Source: JAWKOK01 sp963765875
GTDB lineage: Bacteria; Chloroflexota; Anaerolineae; Caldilineales; Caldilineaceae
Assembly (NCBI GenBank): GCA_963765875.1
Contig: CAVXYK010000025.1
Location: 1 to 64,000 of the forward strand
Direction of reading: 5' to 3'
DNA: 64,000 nucleotides
Shown: positions 1 through 6,953 of the stretch, piece after piece
How the letters are laid out: the number at the start of each line of letters is the position of its first letter
Numbering within the stretch: the stretch's first letter is position 1
Notes under the pieces: generated by a model
What the model was told of the DNA's origin: nothing
What the model saw: the letters and a program-made list of their open reading frames with translations, nothing else
The model's database searches: none
Program-made: the position numbers and the translations under genes

Positions 1-109
1 GAATCTTCCTAGTGAATGCCGGCAGAAATCTTCATACAGTTGCTACCAGAGGTAGAACGGCTGGATTTCTGTCGTAGTATTCACGCCGAACTGAACTAGA
101 GGTACCAAC

Positions 110-469
110 TTGAGCGCGTTAATCATCATCGTCGTTGCAGCATTGCTCGGTGGTTTTGTAATCTGGGTTGTCGCCAAATTCAACCTGGGTTTGGAGGTGG
201 ACGGCTTTGCCACGGCGTTTGTTACCGCGATCTTGATCGCCGTCATTGGAGGCGTGGTCTATTCGTTGCTGGGAGCCCTGGGCATCACTATCGCCGGCAG
301 CTGGTTGGGGGCCATCATGAACCTGATCATCTCCGCATTGCTTTTGATGGTCGCCGGCAGGATCTTGCCCGGCTTGAAGGTTGTCGGCTTTGCCGGCGCC
401 CTGGTTGCCGCCATCGGCATCGGCATCGTCACCTTGATTGTGGCGTCGGTGTTGGCGTTGTTCTCCTAA
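110..469 (+). CDS. YvlD / phage-holin-4 family small membrane protein
   Basis: A 119-residue, almost entirely hydrophobic protein with about four membrane helices. The pattern (helix, short polar loop, helix with GGVVYSLLG, amphipathic stretch, helix, helix) fits the YvlD/phage holin family 4 superfamily IV seen in many bacteria as a stress- or envelope-associated inner membrane protein; a holin role is not implied. The frame opens with TTG at 110; no strong ribosome site is visible just before it, so the start is the weakest part of the call. A perfect hairpin follows 36 bases after the stop and probably ends the transcript. Function is inferred from family resemblance only. Confidence 0.7.
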   Translation: MSALIIIVVAALLGGFVIWVVAKFNLGLEVDGFATAFVTAILIAVIGGVVYSLLGALGITIAGSWLGAIMNLIISALLLMVAGRILPGLKVVGFAGALVAAIGIGIVTLIVASVLALFS

Positions 470-504
470 CAGTACGCAACAGGGTGGGCTCATACAGTCC
501 CATG

Positions 505-550
505 ATGACATTGAAGCGGGTACGGCAAACGGTACCCGCTTCAATGTCAT
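505..550 (+). terminator. Perfect 19-bp hairpin after the YvlD-like gene
   Basis: Arms 505-523 and 532-550 are perfectly complementary around an 8-base loop. No T-tract follows, so it is a terminator-like hairpin by position rather than a textbook intrinsic terminator. It sits directly before the sulfatase remnant. Confidence 0.55.
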
Positions 551-560
551 AGGGAGGAAG

Positions 561-740
561 ATGCCCGACATCGACCGCATTGCACGCGCAGGCGTCGAGT
601 TTACCGACTACTACCGCTAGCAGAGCTGTACGGCCGGACGCGCCGCCTTCATCACAGGCCAGAATCCGGTGTGCACCGGGCTGACCAAGGTTGGCATGCC
701 AGTTTCAGATCTGGGTGTGCAGCCGGAAGATCCCACTATC
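561..740 (+). pseudogene. Sulfatase N-terminal fragment (remnant)
   Basis: Conceptual translation matches residues ~36-92 of the intact sulfatase at 4943-6469: MPDIDRIARAGVEFTDYY, then an in-frame TAG at 618-620, then QSCTAGRAAFITGQNP and GLTKVGMP with SDLG and QPEDPT. The formylglycine motif C-T-A-G-R is still readable. After position ~740 the similarity ends abruptly and an unrelated frame (VQDDWWAIRYN onward, to 905) follows that I do not recognise. An AGGGAGGAAG sequence before the ATG mimics a ribosome site. This is a dead internal piece of a paralogous sulfatase, not a functional gene. Confidence 0.8.
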
Positions 741-897
741 GAACTAGGCGATTTCTACAACATGCTTGTTCAAGACGACTGGTGGGCGATTCGTTACAAT
801 GTCTTCATCACGAACAAGCAAACAATCGCTTTCGGCGGTCGCTACAGAGACGTCTTCTCAGTATCTCGTGGTGTTTTGCGAGAAAGGACGCAAAGTC

Positions 898-1383
898 ATG
901 ACTAGGCAAATGTCTGTAAGGAATGCTTTGCTATTTCTTATCCCTATCGGAGCTTACCTCCTTCTATTTACAGCCACACTCTCCTTGCTGGGATTCGGCC
1001 AGCAGATATGGTTAGGATTTCTTCTGTTATGGTATTGGGGAATGGAAAAAATGGCCAGTTTTGATGCCTTGGTAAAGACTATTTTCCCTGGGGCATTAAC
1101 CGGTATTGCAGCAGCTTATTTGTTGCATACACTACCTCAGTTATTTGGGACAATTGGAACTGTTTTTGCTTTTGCCCTGGTTGCATTCCTCGTTGTATGC
1201 AAACTGACCGGATCGCTCAAGATGTTCGCAAACGGCGCCACATTCCTCCTTATTATGGTATTGAGTGTGCCTGCCATCGCAGAAACAGCCCATTATTTGG
1301 AATACATCGGGGTAGTTGTTGTTGGTAGTATCTTTATTGGTGCATCGGCCTGGTTGAGAAACCGGTTGAGCGAGTCCAGGTAA
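898..1383 (+). CDS. Small integral membrane protein, DUF1097-like (tentative)
   Basis: 161 residues beginning at the ATG at 898, which has a GAAAGGA ribosome site about 8 bases upstream; an in-frame upstream ATG at 766 would run through unrelated sequence and is less likely. Hydropathy suggests about five membrane helices (LFLIPIGAYLLLF, WLGFLLLWYW, ALTGIAAAYLLH, VFAFALVAFLVV, FLLIMVLSV, GVVVVGSIFIG) and a short basic C-terminus. Size and topology resemble the DUF1097 group of inner membrane proteins, but no diagnostic motif is visible and the family call is weak. It stands alone between the sulfatase remnant and the GlsB-like gene, all on the same strand. Confidence 0.5.
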   Translation: MTRQMSVRNALLFLIPIGAYLLLFTATLSLLGFGQQIWLGFLLLWYWGMEKMASFDALVKTIFPGALTGIAAAYLLHTLPQLFGTIGTVFAFALVAFLVVCKLTGSLKMFANGATFLLIMVLSVPAIAETAHYLEYIGVVVVGSIFIGASAWLRNRLSESR

Positions 1384-1439
1384 AAGGAATTGCCTGCTAA
1401 CCAATAGCGATAATTTCAGCGCTTTTGGATTTGTCAACT

Positions 1440-1460
1440 GAGGGACGACCTATCGCCCTC
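1440..1460 (+). promoter_or_regulatory. Conserved 5'-UTR hairpin upstream of the GlsB-like gene (copy 1)
   Basis: Stem GAGGG/CCCTC encloses ACGACCTATCG, which itself folds as a bulged A plus CGA/TCG around a CCTA loop. It lies 33 bases before the GTG start and 20 before the GGAGGAG ribosome site. The second GlsB copy has the same element at 2584-2604 with a compensatory pair change. Confidence 0.5.
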
Positions 1461-1493
1461 ACCAACTAGATATATCATACGGAGGAGTTTATT

Positions 1494-1742
1494 GTGGATC
1501 TGCTGTTAGGAATAGTCGGTGCTTTGTTCATTGGTGGTTTGGCTGGTTGGTTGGCCGGGCTCATCATGAAGACCAGCTTCGGCATTGTCGGCAACATCAT
1601 TGTGGGCATGATCGGCGGTTTCATCGGCGGCTGGTTGTTGAGCCTTGTGAACATCGGTATGTCCGGCCTCATCATGACCATTATCGGTTCAGTATTGGGC
1701 GCCGTTCTTCTGCTGTTCATCATTGGGCTTTTCAAAAAGTAG
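1494..1742 (+). CDS. GlsB/YeaQ/YmgE-family membrane protein (transglycosylase-associated)
   Basis: 82 residues with three membrane helices and the glycine-rich family pattern (GGLAGWLAGLI, GNIIVGMIGGFIGGWLL, GSVLGAVLLLFIIGLF). The family is a group of small stress-induced inner membrane proteins of unknown biochemical role. GTG start at 1494 with a strong GGAGGAG site 7 bases upstream; length is normal for the family. A second copy with a nonsense mutation lies 1.1 kb downstream and the leader sequence is duplicated with it. A perfect 20-bp hairpin follows the gene. Confidence 0.9.
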   Translation: MDLLLGIVGALFIGGLAGWLAGLIMKTSFGIVGNIIVGMIGGFIGGWLLSLVNIGMSGLIMTIIGSVLGAVLLLFIIGLFKK

Positions 1743-1800
1743 CCGGGCGGCACGACTGGATAGGTGTCCTGAGGATCTCCCCGAAATTGAATCCCTCAAG

Positions 1801-1845
1801 CGTCGCCGGCACTGACCAGAGTAAATCTGGTCAGTGCCGGCGACG
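1801..1845 (+). terminator. Perfect 20-bp hairpin after the GlsB-like gene
   Basis: Arms 1801-1820 and 1826-1845 are perfect complements around loop GTAAA. No T-run follows. Probable transcript end of the GlsB-like gene. Confidence 0.6.
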
Positions 1846-2188
1846 TGAAATCTGAGATCGGCCTAATAGGTTCGTCAGGTGCTCGTCAGAGTCTAGGGCC
1901 GACCCTTGACTCCGCCTGTGTACGAGTTATCGTCACCGAAAATGGCGTGGCCACAGACGACGATTCACAACACATTGAATAGGATCGTCGCTCCCGAAAC
2001 CGCGTCGCCAATTGTCTGTACGATGGCTTGAATGTACGCAGTGAATACGCCTGGTCGGCATTCGATAATTCTGAATGAATGCTGCGCTATCACATGAAGT
2101 TCGGCCTGATTGGCGTCAGTCGGGAAACACAGGAACGACGGGCAGAACCCAGGGTATGTTCGTTAGGCCAGGTAGCCCGAGCTGGAGG
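1846..2188. other. Non-coding stretch
   Basis: No open frame with recognisable protein similarity, no RNA gene and no clear promoter seen on either strand. It leads into a decayed SDR gene. Confidence 0.5.
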
Positions 2189-2408
2189 TATCTGATTCTG
2201 AAGGGTAAAACAGCGCCAGTTACAGGTGCGGGCTCGGGAATTGACCGCCATGCCCGAATTAGCTGACCGCTAGACAGATCAAATCCCCATGGGGCACATG
2301 GGACAGGCCGAACACATCGCCAATGCAGTCATCTGGTTATGTTCCGACAACGCGAATTTTGTTACCGGACAAGTCATCATCGTAGATGGCGGCGAAACAA
2401 TTGCCTAG
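2189..2408 (+). pseudogene. Short-chain dehydrogenase remnant: N- and C-terminal ends only
   Basis: The N-terminal piece (2189-2266) reads LKGKTAPVTGAGSGI, the Rossmann TGxxxGI nucleotide-binding motif of classical SDRs. About 20 bases later the C-terminal piece begins (2283-2408): IPMGHMGQAEHIANAVIWL, then CSDNANFVTGQVIIVDGG, the usual SDR C-terminal signature, ending at TAG 2406-2408. Roughly 190 residues carrying the catalytic Ser-Tyr-Lys are missing. It cannot be functional. The same N-plus-C stub pattern is seen at 25341-25561 and 26765-27109. Confidence 0.85.
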
Positions 2409-2411
2409 ATA

Positions 2412-2573
2412 CACACTGCAAAAAGCCTTCTTCGCCACAGATTTACACAGACAAAAAAACGGGTAAAACACAGATGGTACCGGGATTACTCTGGACACCT
2501 GGTAAACATCTGTGAAAATCAGCTCCTTATCCCTGGCAATCTGTGGCAAATTTCCGTTTTTGCAGTGGAGTCA
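2412..2573. mobile_element. MITE-like element with ACTGCAAAAA terminal inverted repeats (copy A)
   Basis: Left end CACTGCAAAAAGCC and right end (reverse complement) CTCCACTGCAAAAACGG form terminal inverted repeats. The interior (CACAGATTTACACAG ... ACATCTGTGAAAATCAG ... CTGTGGCA) recurs next to the copy at 60399-60515. Non-coding. Related ends occur at 32779-32909, 56918-57048 and 60269-60398. Confidence 0.65.
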
Positions 2574-2583
2574 CTAAAATACT

Positions 2584-2604
2584 GAGAGACGACCTATCGC
2601 TCTC
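2584..2604 (+). promoter_or_regulatory. Conserved 5'-UTR hairpin upstream of the GlsB pseudogene (copy 2)
   Basis: Stem GAGAG/CTCTC around the identical 11-base ACGACCTATCG. Compared with 1440-1460 a G-C pair has become A-T in both arms at once, so pairing is kept. Confidence 0.5.
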
Positions 2605-2636
2605 GCTAACGATAGATTTCACACAAGGAGTTCGCG

Positions 2637-2918
2637 ATGGATCTGCTGTTAGCAATTATCAGTAGGCTGTTGATTGGTGCTGCGGCTGGTTAGCTGGCCA
2701 GTCGCCTCGTGAAGGGCAGCGGCTACGGCGTTATCGGCAACACCATAGTGGGCATGACCGGCGGTTTCATCGGCGGTTGGTTGTTGAGCCTTGTGAACGT
2801 CGGTATGTCCGGCCTCATCACCATCATCGGTTCAGTATTGGGCGCCGTTATTCTGCTGTTCATCATTGGGCTTTTCAAGGCATGGTTCGAAAAGTCGCCG
2901 AGCGACACGCCTGGATAG
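2637..2918 (+). pseudogene. Second GlsB/YeaQ-family copy, interrupted by a stop codon
   Basis: From the ATG at 2637 (AAGGAG 7 bases upstream) the frame reads MDLLLAIISRLLIGAAAG, then TAG at 2691-2693, then continues in frame as a full GlsB sequence (GNTIVGMTGGFIGGWLL, ITIIGSVLGAVILLFIIGLF) with a longer C-terminal tail ending KSPSDTPG. The leader including the hairpin is duplicated from the gene at 1494, so this is a tandem copy with its promoter region. A restart at GTG 2709 would make a 69-residue protein lacking the first helix and has no ribosome site. Most likely inactive. Confidence 0.8.
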
Positions 2919-2956
2919 GTGTCCAGCAGTCCGCCAATGGGAGACACGATACGATT

Positions 2957-4342
2957 ATGCCCCGTAACGACACTTTAAATCAGAAGTGGCGCACTATCAT
3001 TGTTTTCGCCGTCACCACAGCGGTCGTGCTGCTGCTGGCTTGGTTGGGCTTCCGCCTTGCACCGCCAACGGCCATGCGCTTGGCCACTGGACCAGAGGGC
3101 GAACACGAGTATCAGACGGCCTTGATCTACAAACAGTACATGCAAGAGCAAGGTGTAGACTTAGAGCTCGTGCCGACAGCCGGTTCGCTGGAGACAATGG
3201 CACTGGTCCAATCCGGTGAGGTCGACGCCGGTTTCATGCTCAACGACGCCAATGTGGAGCTTGATGCGTCTCGTCAAATCTCAGAATCTGAGTCGAGCGA
3301 AAGCCTGGTTGCGCTTGCCGCAGTGACGCACATTCCCATCTGGGTCTTCTATCGCAGTGAGCTGGAGACCGACGGTCCGCTGGACGAGCTTGCCGATCTA
3401 CAGGGCCTCCGTGTCTCCCTAGATGAGCCCCAAAGCGGCACACGCGCCGCGGCCCGTTTTTTGCTGAGTTATGCTGGTGTTGCGGAGGACTCTTTCGAGG
3501 TCGTTGATGCCTCGCCCAGTCAAAGTGCCGAACTGCTCTACGCCGGTGAGATCGACGCCATGTTCTTGGCGTCTGGCGTGCTGTCACAGAACGTGCGGGA
3601 CCTGTTGCTGGCGCCGGGCGTAGAGATCCTCAATCTTCGCCTGGCTGCGTCCTATGCACGTATGGTCAGCCATCTGCATCACGTAGACGTGCTGGAAGGC
3701 TCCATCCGAGTCGCCGAGCACAAACCGCCCGAGGTCAAAAACCTCCTGACCGTCGCCAGCCTGCTGATCGCCCGGGAAGACTTTCATCCGGACTTGCAGT
3801 TGTTGCTCTTGCGCGCTGCCACCGCTGCCCAGAATACGACGATTGACATATTTTCGTCCAAAGAGGTCTTCCCGAGTGTGGAGGGTCTCTCGCTGCCGGT
3901 CAGTCCGGTCACAGCACGATTCATTGCCGAGGGGCAGACCATGTTGCAGCGCTATCTGCCCTTCTGGATTGCCTCACCGCTGGAGCGTTTCTATCTGGTC
4001 GTGCTGCCGATTGCATTGCTCCTCTTTCCGCTCGTGCGCGGTACGCCCACTCTCTACAGTTTTGCCATGCTGCGCCGTATCAATGTCTGGTATAAGCGGA
4101 TTCACCAGATGGAACGGAAGCTGGATCAATATAACATTGCCGAAGTGGACACCCTCATCACGGAACTGGAGGCTATGGAACAGGAGGTGACAGAGACGCT
4201 CAGCGTGTCAACCAACCACCTGGCATCTGTCTATAACCTTCGCTACCACGTCCGCTTCACCACTGACTGTCTGCGCGAACGCAGGGAGTACTTGGAGGCA
4301 AGTGAAGCGAAAGGCGATACTGAGATTGACGACTCCGCATGA
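2957..4342 (+). CDS. TAXI-family solute-binding protein, membrane anchored
   Basis: 461 residues. An N-terminal membrane segment (IIVFAVTTAVVLLLAWLGF) is followed by the TAXI binding-protein fold: LATGPEGEHEYQTAL, VPTAGSLETMALVQSGEVD, and PIWVFYRSELE resemble TRAP-associated extracytoplasmic immunogenic proteins. A second membrane helix at ~residues 350-370 (FYLVVLPIALLLFPLVRG) is followed by a cytoplasmic coiled-coil-like tail of ~95 residues (YKRIHQMERKLDQYN, LITELEAMEQEV). This anchored two-helix form without adjacent TRAP permease genes is a known variant and may sense or deliver a ligand rather than act with a transporter. The ATG at 2957 is chosen because longer upstream frames overlap the GlsB pseudogene. 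Confidence 0.85.
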   Translation: MPRNDTLNQKWRTIIVFAVTTAVVLLLAWLGFRLAPPTAMRLATGPEGEHEYQTALIYKQYMQEQGVDLELVPTAGSLETMALVQSGEVDAGFMLNDANVELDASRQISESESSESLVALAAVTHIPIWVFYRSELETDGPLDELADLQGLRVSLDEPQSGTRAAARFLLSYAGVAEDSFEVVDASPSQSAELLYAGEIDAMFLASGVLSQNVRDLLLAPGVEILNLRLAASYARMVSHLHHVDVLEGSIRVAEHKPPEVKNLLTVASLLIAREDFHPDLQLLLLRAATAAQNTTIDIFSSKEVFPSVEGLSLPVSPVTARFIAEGQTMLQRYLPFWIASPLERFYLVVLPIALLLFPLVRGTPTLYSFAMLRRINVWYKRIHQMERKLDQYNIAEVDTLITELEAMEQEVTETLSVSTNHLASVYNLRYHVRFTTDCLRERREYLEASEAKGDTEIDDSA

Positions 4343-4401
4343 GGTCCGAGTGGTAATGCGGTAGCGACTTTAGTTGCGGAAGAACACCCGCTCCCTTACG
4401 G

Positions 4402-4806
4402 ATGCTGCGATCATTACTTCAGGAGATCGCCAATATTGCGATGGGTGTAGGCTTCTCCGCCTTCGTAGCCCTGCTGATCCCGCCCTACGTGACCGAGACC
4501 ACGGGCAACGCGGCCGCAGCCGGCATCGTCATGGCCATCATCAGTCTGGCCGCGGTGCTGGGACCGGTGCTGGGCGGGCTTGCCGACACGTATCGCGCCC
4601 ATCGGCTGATCATGAATCTGGGCGTGTTGGGCATAAAGGTGGCCTTTGCCATGTACGCGCTTTCGGCTGAATACAATTCGCTCTTCGCCATCGACGCCAT
4701 CAACTGGATGGCTGCCATTTCTGCCGGACTGGGCGCGCTGTTGCTCTTCTTCATCGTCTGGCCGGCCGAACGCAAAAAACGCGTGGAAGAGGACGCAGCA
4801 GTCTGA
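4402..4806 (+). CDS. Short MFS-like membrane protein (probably a truncated transporter)
   Basis: 134 residues with about four membrane helices. Loop 2-3 carries a major-facilitator motif-A-like sequence (GGLADTYRAHRLIMNLG) and the C-terminus (ALLLFFIVWPAERKKRVEED) looks like the end of a full-length MFS protein. A normal MFS transporter has 12 helices and ~400 residues, so the middle seems to be missing; the gene could be another internal-deletion stub. It lies between the TAXI protein and the sulfatase on the same strand. Whether it makes a stable product is doubtful. Confidence 0.55.
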   Translation: MLRSLLQEIANIAMGVGFSAFVALLIPPYVTETTGNAAAAGIVMAIISLAAVLGPVLGGLADTYRAHRLIMNLGVLGIKVAFAMYALSAEYNSLFAIDAINWMAAISAGLGALLLFFIVWPAERKKRVEEDAAV

Positions 4807-4942
4807 CAAAGCCGCCTATGAGCGGGGTGCCGGAAACTGTCAGAACTGGCGCTGCCGACACCAAAAACGCGATCGGAACTGGTCGCACGACAGACAAAAT
4901 CTTTTCATTCGTAGAGCAACACCAAACCACAAGGAGATCACC

Positions 4943-6469
4943 ATGCCAAACGGCAAACCCAATATCCTCATCATCTGGGGTGATGACATCGGCTGGTATA
5001 ACATCAGCCACAACAATCGTGGCCAGATGGGCTATCGCACACCCAACATCGACCGTATTGCCAAAGAAGGCATCGAGTTCACCGACTACTATGCCCAGCA
5101 GAGCTGCACCGCCGGCCGCGCCGCCTTCATCACCGGCCAGAATCCGATTCGTACCGGCCTGACCAAGGTGGGCATGCCGGGCTCCGATCTCGGTCTGCAA
5201 CCTGAAGACCCCACCATCGCGGAATTGCTCAAAGAGCAAGGTTACGCCACTGGACAGTTCGGCAAGAATCACCTGGGCGACGGCAATAAATTTCTGCCCA
5301 CTGTCCACGGCTTTGACGAATTCTACGGCAACCTCTATCACCTCAATGCCGAGGAAGAGCCGGAGCACCCCGACTATCCCAAGGACCCTGGATTCCGAGA
5401 GCGTTTTGGCCCCCGCGGCGTGATGCACTGTAAAGCCAGCGATGTCGATGACCCCACGGTGGACCCGCGCTTTGGCCGCGTCGGAAAGCAGGTGATCGAG
5501 GATACCGGTCCGCTGACCAAAAAGCGCATGGAGACTATCGATGACGATGTCACGGCGCGCACTATCGAGTTCATCAAGCAGGCCCACGCCGAGGGCAAGC
5601 CCTTCTTCATCTGGTGGAACTCCACACACATGCACTTCCGCACCCACATTCCAAAGGAAGCGGAGGGCATCAGCGGCCAGGGCTTCTACAACGATGCCAT
5701 GATCCTGCATGACATGGCGGTTGGTGAGTTGCTCGACATTCTGGACGAGCTGGGCATTGCCGACGACACCATCGTACAGTACTCAACCGACAACGGCCCC
5801 CACTATAACACCTGGCCGGATGGCGGCATCACGCCCTGGCGCAGCGAGAAGAATTCCAACTGGGAGGGCGCCTATCGCGTGCCGACATTTGTGCGCTGGC
5901 CCGGCAAATTCGAGGCCGGCAAGACCCTCAACGGCATCGTCACCCACCAGGAATGGCTGCCCACGCTGCTGGCTGCGGCCGGCAAGCCAGACATCGTGGA
6001 AGAGCTGAAACAGGGCTGCGACGTTGGGGACAAGCACTTCCATGTGCACATCGACGGCTACAACATCCTGCCCTATCTGCTGGGCGAAGCCGATGAAAGC
6101 CCGCGTAACTGGTTCTTCTACGGCAATGACGGCGGCCAAGTGACGGCCATCCGAATCAATGACTGGAAGATCGTCTTCATGGAGCAGCGGGCCAAGGGCA
6201 TGATGGTTTGGGCCGAGCCATTCGTGGAGCTTCGCCTGCCCAAGATGTTCAACCTGCGCCGTGATCCCTTCGAGCGAGCCGATGAGAACTCCAACACCTA
6301 TTGGGACTGGGTGCTCGACCATGTGCCGGCCATCTATGCGGCCCAAGCGTTAACGGCAGAGCAGATTCAATCATTCGCCGAGTTCCCGCCGCGCCAGAAA
6401 CCGGCATCCTTCAACCTCGACAGCCTGATGGAAAAGATGCAGGAGGCTACAGACGGCGGTTTACACTGA
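4943..6469 (+). CDS. Type I sulfatase (arylsulfatase family), intact
   Basis: 508 residues from the ATG at 4943, with AAGGAG 7 bases upstream. N-terminal metal-binding aspartates are in NILIIWGDDIGWYN (D14, D15). The formylglycine site is C55-T-A-G-R59, the C-x-A-x-R form accepted by formylglycine-generating enzymes. Later family landmarks are HMHFRTH and YSTDNGPHYNTWPDGG, the second metal ligand set. Fold and length are normal for S1 sulfatases acting on organic sulfate esters; the substrate cannot be read from sequence. No signal peptide is evident, so it is probably cytoplasmic. Activation needs a formylglycine enzyme, which is not encoded in this window. Confidence 0.93.
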   Translation: MPNGKPNILIIWGDDIGWYNISHNNRGQMGYRTPNIDRIAKEGIEFTDYYAQQSCTAGRAAFITGQNPIRTGLTKVGMPGSDLGLQPEDPTIAELLKEQGYATGQFGKNHLGDGNKFLPTVHGFDEFYGNLYHLNAEEEPEHPDYPKDPGFRERFGPRGVMHCKASDVDDPTVDPRFGRVGKQVIEDTGPLTKKRMETIDDDVTARTIEFIKQAHAEGKPFFIWWNSTHMHFRTHIPKEAEGISGQGFYNDAMILHDMAVGELLDILDELGIADDTIVQYSTDNGPHYNTWPDGGITPWRSEKNSNWEGAYRVPTFVRWPGKFEAGKTLNGIVTHQEWLPTLLAAAGKPDIVEELKQGCDVGDKHFHVHIDGYNILPYLLGEADESPRNWFFYGNDGGQVTAIRINDWKIVFMEQRAKGMMVWAEPFVELRLPKMFNLRRDPFERADENSNTYWDWVLDHVPAIYAAQALTAEQIQSFAEFPPRQKPASFNLDSLMEKMQEATDGGLH

Positions 6470-6499
6470 GGACGGTTCGGGATAATCACAGAAAATTCG

Positions 6500-6556
6500 G
6501 CCTCGCGAGGGTGCAACGTCATCTAGCAGCTAGATGACGTTGCACCCTCGCGAGGC
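6500..6556 (+). terminator. Perfect 28-bp palindrome after the sulfatase gene
   Basis: Arms 6500-6527 and 6529-6556 are perfect inverted repeats around a single base. It begins 31 bases after the sulfatase stop codon. No T-tract, but very high predicted stability. Probable terminator; could also be a cruciform-forming repeat. Confidence 0.6.
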
Positions 6557-6953
6557 TTCGCCGCAGACCAACGAGATGTACATGAGCCAAGACTTGACTC
6601 AAATGCAACGACTTGTGTGTTCCAAGCCTTCATGGGTCGCTGCGTGGCCGGCTCAACTCCGAAGACCCGGCAGCCGGCGTCAACCGCGAGCTTCGTTTTG
6701 CCTCCAGTTTGGGCAGTCAGGTCGCTCGGCGTAATGGCCATCTAAGTCATTCGTAGTCTAGAACCGCTCAAATCTAGCGACTTATTCTCATGACTGACGT
6801 TTCCTACCGTGACTTGGCACGTCTGCCTGTGTAGATTTTCGAAATGATAGGGCAACGATGATCGACACATCGAACCTTCATGGCCGCCTAGATGGCCGTC
6901 TAGATGTACGGAATTGCAGCACAAGGCTGCTTCGAAGCTCCACAAAAAGGGTC
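6557..6953. other. Non-coding stretch
   Basis: Short frames on both strands show no recognisable protein. A small direct repeat (GGCCGCCTAGAT, GGCCGTCTAGAT near 6880-6905) is the only structure noticed. Confidence 0.4.

Noticed and set aside
110..469. Phage holin as sign of a prophage
   Set aside because: The family is mostly a chromosomal YvlD-type membrane protein and no other phage genes are present.
4751..5710. 319-codon minus-strand frame opposite sulfatase 1
   Set aside because: Shadow of the intact sulfatase; no family resemblance.
6742..6945. Possible transposase remnant
   Set aside because: No catalytic motif or terminal repeats could be found in any frame.
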